Origin: Trebouxia sp. TZW2008
Lineage: Eukaryota; Chlorophyta; Trebouxiophyceae; Trebouxiales; Trebouxiaceae
Length of the DNA: 64,000 nt
NCBI GenBank assembly: GCA_002118135.1
Contig: BDIU01000045.1
Location: forward strand, 248,001 to 312,000
Direction of reading: 5' to 3'
Below, in pieces: positions 1 to 12,289 of the stretch. The translations under genes and the position numbers were made by a program. The notes beneath the pieces were generated by a model. That model was given only the letters and a program-made list of their open reading frames with translations, was not told where the DNA came from and did no database searches. The first letter of the stretch is position 1, and each line of letters begins with the position of its first letter.

Positions 1-828
1 TGCCAACACCTCTTTGACTCATGCCAAAACCTGTATCATCCTACGACACATGCATTGTCGCTCGACAGCACAGAAAGACAACAGCATAGCTGGCTAACAG
101 CTTTTGAGCTGGAGGCTATGGCTGATGTGTGGCATGACTGTGCTTGTCAGAGCCCAATACCTGCAGCTTTTGTTTCTGCCTGCATTCCTGCTGGTTTTGC
201 TTGTCAATATGAAGCTGTTGCGTGCACTCATTATTGCAGGGATGCTGTCACTGCTTATTCATACAGACTGTTCTGCTCTGCGACTAGGTCAAGCTGTTTC
301 ATTACTCTTTCTGCGCAATTGGCTTGTACTGGTAGCCCTGCCTGTCAACTCTATGCCTTGCTGTGATGTGAGTGCAGTGCAAGAAGCGCAATTTAATTAT
401 TGCTGATCGCACTGCCAGCGGTATTCAGAGAACTGGTAAACAATTGCTTTGCAACTTCAAATGGACGTGAGTGTGTGCAGTCTGTGACATGAAGCCGGAC
501 TGTACTAGTTCACACAAATGCACAGCGTAGCGCGACAATGGTCTTAAAATTTGAAAGAAGTGTGTAGACAGAAGCTAAATTGTCGAATTCACAGCCAATT
601 ATCAAAATAGGCAACTTCGCTGTGTGTCCGTTCTTCTTGGCACGCATAAGCTGGTGTCGGTGAAGCAAAAGCTCGACGTTAGGGCGCTACTTTAGCTGAT
701 CGTGGGAATACTGAGCTTTCAACTCATCGCAGCGACGCTTGTCGAGGAGCTAAACGACACAGACCCGGTCTGCGCTTCAGGAGTGTCATCAGCCATCTCA
801 AACACCTGAGCTTCTGTCAACAGCCAAA
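1..828. other. 5' flank of the Rab1 gene
   Basis: No gene could be supported here. Open frames at 55-406 show no recognisable family, no consistent exon phases and no motif. The last part, up to base 828, must hold the promoter and 5' UTR of the Rab1 gene that starts at 829. No TATA-like or other element could be named with confidence. Confidence 0.5.
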
Positions 829-2421
829 ATGAACCCTGAATAGTGAGTAAATGCAACCTGTCGCATCTGAACTGTTGTGCAAAGTGACAGCTGCTGCATT
901 GGCTTAATCATACTGGCTGCTGCTCTCTATGCAAGTTTTCACTCGGGTGCTAACTTCCTGTTGTGTTGTGCTTTTATTGCAGCGATTATTTGTTCAAGGT
1001 AAGGTCGCCATGATGCTTGCTCACGCTCATTGGTATGCATCTGTTTTGGCTGATCTAAGCTGTAAGTCCTCTTTGCTTGCAGCTACTGCTGATTGGGGAC
1101 TCGGGTGTGGGCAAGTCTTGTCTGCTGTTGCGGTTCGCGGTACGTGTCCGTTCCACTGCAACACATGCTGTCGGTGCGAGCTGCAATTTTATGAACGTGT
1201 GACGCTGTCCCTGCAGGATGACACCTACACGGAGAGCTATATTTCGACCATCGGGGTTGACTTTGTAAGTGATCTTGCTTGTCAGTTGTAGCCTTTCCTG
1301 CCAGAGGATTTTCGCTCTCGATGCAGATTGCACAGTGTTGCAAATATCTCATCGAAAATTGCATTTGCAGAAAATCAGGACAGTGGAGCTAGATGGCAAG
1401 GTTATCAAGTTGCAAATCGTAAGCCTCAGGATTGTAGCAGAGCTGATGAGGGGCATGCTCAACAACGAACCAGCCACTGAGCATGATCTTGTCTGCAGTG
1501 GGACACAGCAGGACAGGAACGTTTCAGGACAATCACCAGCAGTTATTACAGAGGCGCCCATGGCATCATTGTGAGTCCATTGTAGTCAGTTTGCACGGCA
1601 CTGGTGTTGCTGTTCCAGCACATTTACCAGGACGCCTTTGATGCAGGTTGTTTACGACGTGACAGATCAGGAGAGCTTCAACAATGTCAAGCAATGGCTC
1701 AATGAGATTGACCGATATGCAAATGAGAATGTCAACAAGCTGCTTGTGGGCAACAAGAGTGACCTGACAGCAAAGAAAGTAGTGGATTTCCAGACAGCAA
1801 AGGTCAGCAGGAGATCTGCTGTGATTGGCCATCAGGCTTCCTGCTGTGTCAGATAGCATGTCCTGATGCCTGCAACAAGTGAAAAAGCGCAAAGCGGCTG
1901 CAGCATGTGATGCATCAAGAAGTGCGTTGCCTGTAGTACTAAGCAAAACTGCCCATTCTGACTCTATACATTTGCATCATAATGGTCAAATTTGGCTACT
2001 GCTGTACAGGCCTTTGCTGATGAAATTGGGATTCCATTCCTTGAGACCAGTGCCAAGAATGCAACCAATGTGGAACAGGCCTTCATGACCATGGCTGGCG
2101 AGATCAAGAACAGGTGCAGATCATACTGTTGCAATGTAGATAGATCTACCCTTTGTTGCTGCCGTAAAAGGCAAGCTGTATATCTTGACACGCAATGATA
2201 GCTTGTAGATAGGTCCATGCTTGCAGACATTATATAGCAGGCATTTTGCAGAAGGTTGCAGCACTGCAGAGTTGCAGCTCAGATCTGTCAGATAATGCTT
2301 GCTGACAGTGATGTGCTGATACAGGATGGCAAGTCAGCCAGTGGTGAACAACAAGCCAAGCACTATCCGCCCAGGACAAGGCAAGCCAGTGACGGCCAGC
2401 AAGTCAGGATGCTGCAGTTGA
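829..2421 (+). CDS. RAB1: Rab1/RabD-type small GTPase (Ypt1 family)
   Basis: Small GTPase that controls ER-to-Golgi vesicle tethering, membrane-anchored by prenylation. Nine exons join in phase: 829-842, 983-998, 1083-1139, 1217-1264, 1371-1418, 1499-1570, 1647-1802, 2010-2113 and 2325-2421, giving 203 aa, the usual Rab1 length. All GTPase motifs are present: P-loop GDSGVGKS, switch I with STIGVDF, WDTAGQE, NKSD and ETSAK. The start MNPEYDYLFK is typical of Rab1. The C-terminus reads KSGCCS, a double cysteine one residue from the end, suited to geranylgeranylation. The first exon codes only about four and two-thirds residues, so it is easily missed by gene finders. Next gene downstream is the COPII coat gene SEC24, a functional partner in the same transport step. 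The assignment is secure; the exact paralogue (RabD1 or RabD2) is not. Confidence 0.95.
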
Positions 2422-3431
2422 GCATTGCTGTCGCTGTTCAAACTCATCAGGCAAACAGCTGAAGGGGGTTCTGAATGGCAGTGCCATGCATTATCTCTGC
2501 ATGGGTCAAACACTGGATATGCTATTATGTGACACGCTCCACTCAGTAGGCAGGAGCAGCTGCATCCCCTTTGGGTTTCAAGTCATTTTGCTGTGTTAGG
2601 GTGTACTATACATGGAAGTTGACAACAATGATCTTCGTGCAGCTTGCAGTCTTGTTGGTCCATGAGGCTGCTGTTGGTACTAGTGAACTCTTTTCCTGTA
2701 AAAGCGCCAAGTTTATAGCTGACATGTCTGCTCCTCCTTGTGTGCTATCATTGCCTCACCTGTCACCTGACCAATACAGTGACTGCACATGTAGGATGGG
2801 CCAGCCTTTCAAGTACCTAGGGCATACAGTGCAGATGCATTGCAGTCACCTTGACTTTCATGAAATGTGATACTTGCACAGCGGGCAGGCTGGGACCCTG
2901 TCAGGTGTGATGCGGGTGTCTAGCTGTACACGTTCTGACAGTCCTGCAAACATCTGTATCTTCAGAAATTCCTGGTCACTTACCTGAATCAGGCTGCCTT
3001 TCGCTGATGCCAAAAGCTTCAGGTGCTGTAGTATTCTATCGCCATCTGCCACTTCTTGGCAGAACCTCCTGTGCGAAGAGGAGCGACGGTCAAATAGGAG
3101 CATCGTGCATTTCCAACGCTTTGACCTGGCGCTGTGGCCGTGCCGGTTGTCGTTCGGAGCATAGATTGTAACATCGCCGCATCGTTGCCAGCGCAGAGTG
3201 TGAGCTGCTTCTGACTCTAGGGGCTTCAAGGTGCAAGTCGTACCCCTTTGATTGATCACCCTACAAAAGCAGGCGTGCTGCCTCGAGCAGGCCGCGATAA
3301 AAAATCAGTGGCAGCAAAGACATTCTCTCCGGTTGAGGCGGCACCGCCAGCGTCTGTGCGCAGAGTGCCCGTGCAGTTTTCTGTTTCTTTCGTTCTGGTG
3401 ACCTATAAGGGCCCGGTGCAGAGACACGTTC
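2422..3431. other. Intergenic region between Rab1 and SEC24
   Basis: About 1 kb holding the 3' UTR of the Rab1 gene and the promoter and 5' UTR of SEC24. A 133-codon open frame on the minus strand (2858-3259) has no family resemblance and no neighbouring exon of matching phase, so it is treated as chance. Nothing else stands out. Confidence 0.5.
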
Positions 3432-6400
3432 ATGCGCCCCAATGGCTATGGAGGAGCTCCGTACAGGCAGCCTGCAGCATCAGGTCCTACTGCGCATCAC
3501 AGCAGGGCCGCTGATCCAGACCAAGCTGGCCCTGATTTGCTGTCACCACCAGGATCAACAGGACCTCCGTCTGCAAGCCTTCTGCACAGAGGCATAGGGG
3601 CCCCTGGCACTCACTATGCTGGTGGCAATGTTGGATTGCCAACAGCCAATGGACAAAGGCTGCCCCCAGCTAGCCTTGCTAACGGAATAAACAGCTTGTC
3701 GTTGAATGGAGGTGCAACTCAGCCTGGTGCTTACTACAGCAAACCTCCCGTTGGCGGAGGTCAATATGTGCAGTCACAGGCAGCCAGCCAACATCAAGCA
3801 GACGCTCTCCCGCCACCAAGGCAAGCTGCAGCTCCTGGTCAAACAGCAATGCCTTCCAGAATAGGCCCTGTGGCTCGAGGCCCACCAGCTTTTGGCAAAA
3901 ATATACCTGCACAGTCTGCTGTCAGACCTCCTCCAGCTGGCCCAGGAAGCATTGGCAGGCCTCCATTGCCTGCTAGCCCAAACAAACATGCTTCCATACC
4001 AATGCCAGCTCCTCCATCACCTTCTGCATCAGGGCAGCTGCCTAATCAGGCCCAGCAGCAACCCATGCAGATGCCTCTGCCACCTAGCCACCCACGAGGG
4101 CTTACCCCGCCATCCTTCAACAAGGGACAACCAGTATGCACCTGTGCTGCTACTGAAACTGATGACTGCATTTCGGCACATGGACTTGCCAATGCATCCT
4201 AGCTAATGCTACGACACACGCGCAGCTGACGATCCTGTCATTGACCTGTTCTTTCATCGACCCATTCTGTCTGTTAGGCATTCATTCTTTGAGCTCAGGC
4301 AATTTCTGCTGAGCCAAATGTGTCGGCCATGCACTTTTGCAGCTTGTTGCATACTCAGACGCTTGCAAGATACTGCATTTGACAGAGTCATGTTGGCTTG
4401 CGTGGTGGTGCAATGGGCGTCTGACTGAAAAGCAGCTGATTTCCTGCAGTCAGCACCAGGATTGAACCGGCCAGTCAGTCAGCCTCGCCAGCCCTCATCC
4501 AAAATTGACCCTGCGCAAGTGCCCCGTCCCTCAGCCAAGGGCCTTGCTGCAGAAGAGTACCAGACGTCTGGAAATCAGTATCCCAACCCGCCGACCACGC
4601 AGGCTCGCTTCATTGTCCGGGACACAGGCAATGCCAACCCCCGATACATGCGATGCACGCTCAGCATGCTGCCATACAGCAATGACTTGCTGAAGCAGAG
4701 TGCCATGCCATTGGCTGCAGTGGTTCAGCCTTTTGCTATTCTGGACCCATCTGACGATCAAACTCAGGTAGCCATTGTGTGTACCTTCATGATGTTAACG
4801 TTTGCAGATGTTCTTGTGCCCAAGCTTTTGGCCCTCTGTTACTGGCAGCAAGCAATTGTTACTTTGAAACACTTGTGGAACACACATGACTGTTGCAAGA
4901 TGGACATGCAGCAGCATTGTCGCACAGTCTGGGTGAGCGTTCGATGCTGGTGTTGCTGTCACAGAGGTATCCCCACGCAATGTGCTGATAATGACCTTTC
5001 TGTTAATTTTCTGATCTTTCCTTTTTGACTCCAGATTTTAAAGTGTTCTTACGCATCCAGTCAACCTCATTGCCTGAGGCAGTCTTTGGCCTGCAGACTG
5101 TTGACTTTGGCGAGGCAGGCCCAATACGTTGTGGCTCATGCAAAGCCTACATGAACCCGCACATGCAGTTTGTGGACAGGGGGCGGAAGTTCAGGTGCTG
5201 CTTTTGTGGCACTTCTAACGCCACGCCTGTGGACTATATCTGCAATACGGGTGCAGATGGGCGGCGGCATGATGCGTTTGACAGGCCAGAGCTATGTCGA
5301 GGCAGTGTTGACTTTGTAGCAAGCAAGGAATACATGGTCTGCTGCATGCTGAAGCACTCTTTAACCACATGTTGCCTGCTTGTCTTGTGAATACTCTGTG
5401 CATTGCTTGTGCAGGCACAGCATGACATCTTGTGTGTGTATGATGTGCATTTGACATGCTCCTGACACGTGGTATGCACGTTTCTGCTACTTGCTGCTGC
5501 TTGCACATTTGCAGCCAAGCCGCACCGTCATCAGCAAGCTCTAACACAAGCTGCCTTCATGTCTAGCACACCCTTGCATGGTAGCTCAAAATGATACTGA
5601 GTACTGAATGACTCATGTCTGCTGTGCATTGCAGGTGCGGCCGCCCATGGCATTTATGCATTTCTTCCTTATAGAGGTGTCATACAATGCCGTTACTTCG
5701 GGCGCTTTGCAAGCAGCCTGCTCAGCAATCGCTAGAGTGCTGGATGAGCTGCAAGGTGCAGCACCTCCTGATGCTTTGCTTCTATATTCAGCCCAAATTG
5801 TCAACCTCAGTTTGCTTTTTGCGCTGATCTACATTGTTGTAAGAGAGACTTTGGCAATAGTCGTAGCAAAATTGCGGATCTTGTTCGCTCCTGTGCATAC
5901 AGCTTGAACCAGCAGAATAAGAATGAGGTATCATCACATCTGCTGACTGTACAAGCTTATGTTGCAGGGAATGAGTCAGCTCAGATAGGCATTGCTACCT
6001 TTGACACCACTGTCCACTTCTACACGCTGCACGCCAGCCAGTCGCAGGCCCAGATGCTGGTCATGCCAGATGTGGAGGATGTGTACAGTCTTAGCTCTGC
6101 TAGCACACTGGTCCCTCTGCAAGACTCCCATCACCTGGTGCGTACCTGCAGCAGCCATTGCTGCCTGTCTGCAAGGCATATGAACTACAAACTGTGGCCA
6201 TATGACTGTTGTCACATGCATTGCATTTGCTATAGGCTTCAAAAGAGTGGCTGCCTGAGCACCTGTGTCACTCCTCCATTTGTGCTGAATCAGAACCTGA
6301 AATCAGGTCTTTGAAGTGCATGGGTCTTGTGCATGTGCCTAGCTGTCGGACCTTGCTGCCATGTCTTTCGCCCACTGCAGTGCTGCTGGACGTCTTCTGC

Positions 6401-9400
6401 CTGTCATGCATGCACCTTGCACGCACAGTCACAGATTGGTCTAACACCTGGATAAACTGCGCTTAGAGGGGCTTTCTTGCAGGCCAGCAGTCTACTGGAG
6501 AGCATACCTAAGATGTTTGCCCAGACCCAACATGCCGATGCCTGCTTAGGGGCTGCTGTGCAAGCTTCAATAGACACACTCAAGGTGCATCCTCTTTACA
6601 CTCTAGCCTTTCACCTTTGGAGGAAGACTCAATGTGGAGCAATAAGAGAGTGCCAACTCTTTTTGTTGCGCTGCCCATCCCAGAGCTAGTAGAAAAAGCT
6701 CAAAATCATTGCATCTGAGCATGACTCATGTTGACACAGCTTTGGTTTACCAAGGTTTGCGTACTCTTTATGTCATTGCAGGAGAACGTATGCTTTGTGC
6801 ATACACTTGCAGCTAAGGCTCAATTGTGTTGCTGGCCTGTCTAGGAGGACATGTGCAGTGTGACAGGGGCACCATCGCACATGTGGTGTCTGAGTTTGTG
6901 ACATATACAAATGCTCTGTTTGCATGCAGGAGGGTGTGGGAGGGCGACTGCATGTCTTCATGAGCAGCCTGTCCAAGCTGGGGCTGCATGCTTTGACGCC
7001 CCGCCAGGCCAACCCTGCCAGTGATAATCAGCAGAAGCAGATGGTTCTGTTGCCGGCTCACAAGGGCTTCCAGCAGATGGCTGAAGATGCAGCTGAGCAC
7101 CAGGTCTGAGCTACCCCTGCTAGCCTGACATGAGACCCTTGGCCAAGAGTCACAAGTGTATCCTGGAGCTTGGTTTTTGTGCCAAGGGGACAAGCACAAT
7201 ACTTTGCAGGCAGCCAACCCTGGCTGCAAAAATGGTCGACACCACAATCATCTTGACAATGCTACAAGATTGCCTACAACAATGCTGCTCTGTGTGCACA
7301 GCCTCTGAACCATACAGTCAGCCAATTATGCAGCCCACAACACGTTGTCATGGACAGAGCTATGCATTGACAATTTGCTCAAATCAGCATCCACAGATGC
7401 ATGAAAATCTCAGTCACTGACAGCCTCAGCCCCTTACTTGTGGCTTGTCGGCCTGCAAATATTATACCATATTGTGCCGTTGCAGGTGTCTGTTGACCTG
7501 TTTGTGTTGACACGGTCCCAGTCTGTAGACCTGGCCAGCATAGCCCCTCTGTGTGGCACCACAGCAGGGCAGCTGTACCACTACTGCCCCTTTGTGAGCC
7601 TTGCTGATGATGACCAGCTCTATAACGACCTGCGTTGGAATGTGCAGCGACCGCAGGTAACAGAGCATTTTGTTGGCTAAAGGGACCAAACAGAGTCTCA
7701 AAACGCCAGCATGTCTTGTGTCAGTTTCAATTGAGACCAACTCCTGAGATATATGGCAATGCCCGGCTTGGTTGCATCTTGTGGCATACACCAAACAGCT
7801 TCTTCAGGTCCTGCTTCTGTGTGCACACTAGTCATCAGGTGCCATGCATTGCTTGACAAGTAGCCAGAGGTTGTAGGCATCATGCTGAATTGCAAAGGAT
7901 GCAAAGCAGCCCTAGCTGTCAGCTCTTGCAGGCACAGAAGTCAGAATTGGCATAGAGTTGCTCCTCACAAACTACCAGGCTATTTTGCCAGGCATCAACC
8001 ACTTGCACCTGCAGATACAGTCATAGTGCAGCTCGGATTGTCTGTGCAAGCTGTCAACTTTGCCTCACCGGAGTTTGACTTGTTCTGTTGTTGCAGGGTT
8101 TGGAAGCGGTGGCCAGGATGCGATGTAGTTCAGGCCTGACAGTAGAGCGCTACCTGGGCAGCTATCATCGGCGCACTGCCACAGACATTGACCTGCCTGC
8201 CATCAATGCTGACCAGTCCATAGCAGTGCAGCTGCGGCATGATGACAAGCTAGAGAAGGAGGCTTTCCTGCAGTTTGTGGTGCTGTACACCACAACTCAG
8301 GGGGAGCGCCGCATCAGGTCAGTGATCACACCTGCTGTTGCTCGACCTTCCTCCTTAATACAGGCTGAGCATGTATCTTGCAGTGAAACTGACGTTGGCC
8401 TGCAAAGCCACATGAACATCACACACGGAGTATTCTGGTCCCAGACTTGCTTAGATCAAATGCTGCATGGCAGAAGGCATCATGATCTACAGTAAGTGGA
8501 AACATGTTGTTGCGTTGGAAATGTGCCTTCCACCATGGATTTGACACAGTGTACTTGAGCTGGTACTTGAGGATGTGGACATTTTGGTGCAAGATGTGGC
8601 ATATGCCATGCAGGGTACACAATTTGGCGCTGCCAACAACACAGCTGTTAGGACAGGTGTTCAAGGGAGCTGATCTAGACACCCAAACCAACTTGACAGC
8701 ACGGCGCGTCAGCAGAGATGTGCCAGGTGGCACCTTGGCAAGCTGTCAGGACCAGCTGTTGCGGCAGTGCATCAATCAGCTGTTCAGCTACCGCAAGAAC
8801 TGCACAACAGCGCCCTCCAGCGGTCAACTCATTCTGCCAGAGGCCCTCAAGCTGTTGCCCTTCTACAGTCTGGGGCTGTCCAAATCGCCCTGTCTCAGGT
8901 GCCTGCGCAGCTGCTGTTGACATGACTGTTTGAAGCCAACTTGGGCTGTCATTGCAACCAAGTCACTGACAATGCCATTGCCTGCTCACATCGCCACTTT
9001 GAGTTTACAGACAAGGTTGTTGAAATTGCTGTTGCTCTGAAAGCTAGCACTTTACCATTAGCTGCGTTAACGATTGTGCAGCAACAAGTTCCTGTCAGGA
9101 CATAATCAAAACGGCGTAAGTGGTTTCCTCTGCATCATTGGCCTGCAGCAAGTGTGCCAGAAATTTGTTGCAGCCTATTCATCATATTGATACATGCCTA
9201 CTTAGTCCAATCATGTTGCTGCAGGCTGGCGACTGTGCCAGACGTGCGGGTGGCATGGATGCAGAGGTTCTTGTCTCTGCCATTGTCAAAGACGTTGCCC
9301 CTCATTGTTCCACGCCTGCTACCGCTGCACACCATGCTCCAGCAGCAGCACAACAGCAGTGAGCCAATGCAGCTGCCGCCCTCACTATCACTGAGCAGTG

Positions 9401-10029
9401 AGAAGCTTCAGGAAGATGGCATCTACTTAGCAGAAAACGGCTTTGAGGGCTACATCTACTTTGCTCAACAAGCACCTTCACAACTAATCAGAGCTGTGCT
9501 AGGTAATGAGTGCATTGTTGCAACTTCACGCTGTCTGAACTGGGCTGTGAAATCCTTTGCAGGCCTTTCTGCCGCAGATTCCTATTGCGTGCAAGTGAAG
9601 CGCAGTACCTTCACAATTGTACACATGGCTACAACTTTACTTAAACAATAGCCGATTGTGACAGCTGCTGCTGTATATTACAAATGCATTACACCCTTTT
9701 GAAGCCTGAAGCTGCCAAATGCACCGGTAAACTCAATAGCTGCTGTTCATGTTGCAGGTGTTGATGCCATTGAGCCCTATGCTCAGGCGCCTGGTGTACC
9801 ACTGATGCTACCGTTGCTGGACAATCCTCTGAGTCAGACTCTGCATGCCATCCTGGATGCAGTCAGGCAGCACCGCTGTGCATACATGTCAATGCATGTG
9901 CTGAAGCGAGGAGACCCTGCTGAAATACTGTTCTACAACTGTCTAGTTGAGGATAAAAACCCAGCCGGCATGTCTTACATTGAGTTCTTGTGTGCTGTGC
10001 ATCGTCAGATTCAGAGTATGTTCAAGTGA
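3432..10029 (+). CDS. SEC24: COPII coat subunit Sec24 (SEC24C/D, AtSEC24B-like class)
   Basis: Cargo-selecting subunit of the COPII coat that forms ER export vesicles together with Sec23 and Sar1. Twelve exons join in phase: 3432-4133, 4450-4767, 5097-5336, 5635-5755, 5968-6137, 6483-6584, 6930-7103, 7486-7656, 8097-8317, 8614-8898, 9225-9502 and 9758-10029, giving 1,017 aa. Order of domains: a disordered Pro/Gln/Ala-rich N-terminus of about 310 residues; a zinc finger with paired CGSC and CCFC near residue 350; the trunk (FFLIEVSYNAV, GIATFDTTVHFY); the beta-sandwich; the helical part (QLLRQCINQLFSYRKNC); and the gelsolin-like C-terminus ending with VEDKNPAGMSYIEFL and HRQIQSMFK. The RCGSCKAYMNP zinc finger and the C-terminal VEDK motif fit the Sec24C/D class rather than Sec24A/B. 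The acceptor of exon 3 was set at 5097 because only that keeps the frame. Confidence 0.95.
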
Positions 10030-10557
10030 GTAGGGTTGTAGGGTGTGAATGATGTCGTGCTGCAGGCCATGTGCTGCTGTGTTTACGTATAGCTTCACCT
10101 ACAAAATGTTGCAGCACTTGTGTGCGTCAAGATCTTGGGCACAGGTTACGTTTGACTTGCAATCGCTTACATGACGGTGACCAGGCACAGCACAGACTTT
10201 CCTCACATAGATATCTTTTACATTAACCTTTTCGCATATCAGAGGGCCACGTTGGCACAATCTTGACCTAGAGATGCCTCGCCTGTGATTCTTCGATATC
10301 AGCATGGCACAAATAGGCCGCATAGGCACTCTGTATATCTGACTCGCTGCATGCGGTACTGCAAGCAGATCGTTGCTGCTGCTGTGTCATGCCGGCTGTA
10401 TAAATCCAGACATCTGCGGCTATCTGCTTTACAAATGCACGCACTATGCTCATGGAAGAGCTAAGCAGAACAGATGTGCACGAGTAAATCCGTGGTGCCC
10501 AGATATGGTACATGATGTGGTGTACAAGATGACCTTGTCGAGGTCAGGTGACTCAGC
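10030..10557. other. Convergent intergenic region (SEC24 / MPDU1 3' ends)
   Basis: Tail-to-tail spacer of 528 bp holding the 3' UTRs of two convergent genes. No coding exon, repeat or RNA gene was seen. Confidence 0.5.
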
Positions 10558-11773
10558 TCATTCTGTCTTCTTGCTTTGTCGCTTCGCCTGTGCCTGTGTG
10601 TTTCTGGCATACCACAAGATTTGCAGCAGGATGGTCACGTTCAGCACCCCCCCTGCAACAATCATTGTCTTTCAAAGATGCATGCCGCAAGCAAAGCCAT
10701 ACAATGAACGGGCATGGCGAGCTGTTAACAAACATCCAGGCTGTGGTGTCTCACATTAAAGACATCAAAAGCATGTTTCGATGCAGAGGGGTCAAGGCCT
10801 CACCAATGCAGAAGCCTCTGACCATAGACAGCCCTGCGCCTTCCTGTATGCTGGTGAAGATTCTTGCTAAACATCCTGCTGTGCTCATCAGGGCAGTGAG
10901 CAGACTCAACTGGCCTGTGCTCTTTGCCTGCGTCACACAGCATAGCAACTGTGACTTATTGCCACGATGCTCTCACAGATGCTGCCTCTGCATAAGCTAC
11001 TGCATGTCTGAGCTTGAGCATGATCACCAAAAGCATTGGGGTCATGACATACACTGCACAACAGCCTAGCTGTGATATCACACCTTGTAATTGGAGACAA
11101 TCTGAGGTACACGTGCAGCAGTGAATATGAAGTTGTTCAGCTCATAAGCAGACATGACCATCTTCTCAGTGGCAGCGCCTACACAACAGCAGGTTAGGTT
11201 AGAGGCAGCTCCTGATGCAGCCACACATCAGCACCAAATCAGGTCTCTTGCACACCTGACAGCACAAAGTACCCGCCAAAAGCAGTCAGCAGAATCATCA
11301 AGAAAGCGCGCCACAGAGGGGCTCTTGCATAGTAATAGATGATAGCCAGCAGAAACGTGTTTTGTAGAAGGATGATGACAGCTTCGCCAAAGGCACTAAA
11401 GGGCAGTCCAAGTACGAAGCCATACGCAGTATGTATGCTGAATCCGATATTTTCCAGCTCAAAAGAGGCCAAGTTGAGGCCTTGAGCACTACGCGAATTC
11501 AGCACGCCCAATATTTGTGGAACTTTCAGCAATCCTGCGCCTGCTACGACTGCATAGCCGAGTGTCTGCAGTGCAAAGACTACTAGGTGTAACGATAAGC
11601 TGCATAAATTGTACAAAGCTGTCACATAGGCCGAATGCCCAGCACCAAAGACATTGAGCCACAAGTGCTGCGCTCACCCTGCTCACGAGAACTTTCAGAA
11701 AATTAACATCAGGGACCTGTCCGCTCTTCAGCGTCGTCAGCCCTTCTTGAAGCAGCGCAAGCACGTCTGCCAT
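10558..11773 (-). CDS. MPDU1: MPDU1/SL15-like PQ-loop ER membrane protein
   Basis: Needed in other eukaryotes for use of dolichol-phosphate mannose and glucose on the luminal side of the ER, hence for N-glycans and GPI anchors. Five exons on the minus strand join in phase, from 5' to 3': 11678-11773, 11256-11565, 11084-11178, 10804-10927 and 10558-10652, giving 239 aa, the normal family length. Two PQ-loop signatures are visible: LLKVPQILGVLNSRSAQGL in exon 2, and ARVPQIVSNYK (exon 3) joined to KSTGQLSLLT (exon 4). LARIFTSIQE is a family hallmark. The remainder is made of hydrophobic segments. The C-terminus is KKTE, a dilysine (KKXX) ER-retrieval signal. The gene is divergent from the SAND-ARID gene, 516 bp apart. 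Confidence 0.93.
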
Positions 11774-12289
11774 CCTGATCTGCAGATCAGATCAGATGCT
11801 GTAGGCTCCGTCGAGCCTGCAGCAGCGCTTCGATCACACTCAGCTTCTCCTGCATGCTGTGATCACCGCAGCATGCTGAGTGACATGGGGAAATCTAAAG
11901 CAATTTCGAGGCTTAAACTTGACTCTGCCAAACTTGCAAATGACCAGCAGCACATGCCACAACTTTTTGCACAGGAGCCGTGCAATCGCTGCGCTTTCTC
12001 GCGAATTTATCTAGCCGTGTTATGTCAAGTTGATCGACTGCTCTCGGACACGTTTCTGGCTGTGAACATACTGTTACTGATCAGAGCTTTTACAGCAGTG
12101 TCTGAGCCTGCTGCTGTTCACACTCTTGCTTCTTGTCCGCTGTAGCACAGCCGTAGCACAGCCGTGAGTGCTTTAAATTTCAGAGACCGTCAGCAGGAAG
12201 CCGTCACTCTAGCTGGTATCCAGCTGCACTCGTTCAAGAGCACGCTGGCAACTGCAGCGTTGCTGGTTTGATAGCTACCACTAGGGTGT
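11774..12289. promoter_or_regulatory. Shared upstream region of MPDU1 (-) and the SAND-ARID gene (+)
   Basis: The 516 bp between two divergent start codons must contain both promoters. It includes a short direct duplication of the hexamer ATCAGA near 11786-11796 and a doubled CACAGCCGT near 12147-12163. No core promoter element could be named. Position is seen directly; promoter function is inferred from the divergent layout. Confidence 0.45.

Noticed and set aside
2858..3259. 133-codon open frame on the minus strand between Rab1 and SEC24
   Set aside because: No family motif, no coding bias seen, no splice partner, and it overlaps the probable UTR/promoter of flanking genes.
4331..4420. tRNA-like look of GCGTGGTGGTGCAATGG near the second SEC24 exon
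   Set aside because: No T-arm (GTTCRA) at the proper distance and no acceptor-stem pairing.
5035..5096. Earlier acceptor for SEC24 exon 3 (CCAG at 5031-5034)
   Set aside because: It gives the wrong phase; the later CTGCAG at 5091-5096 joins in phase right at TVDFGEAGP.
9082..9115. Possible 34-nt micro-exon in SEC24 between exons 10 and 11
   Set aside because: It has splice-like ends, but joining exon 10 directly to exon 11 at 9225 keeps the phase and matches the expected family length; adding it would break phase.
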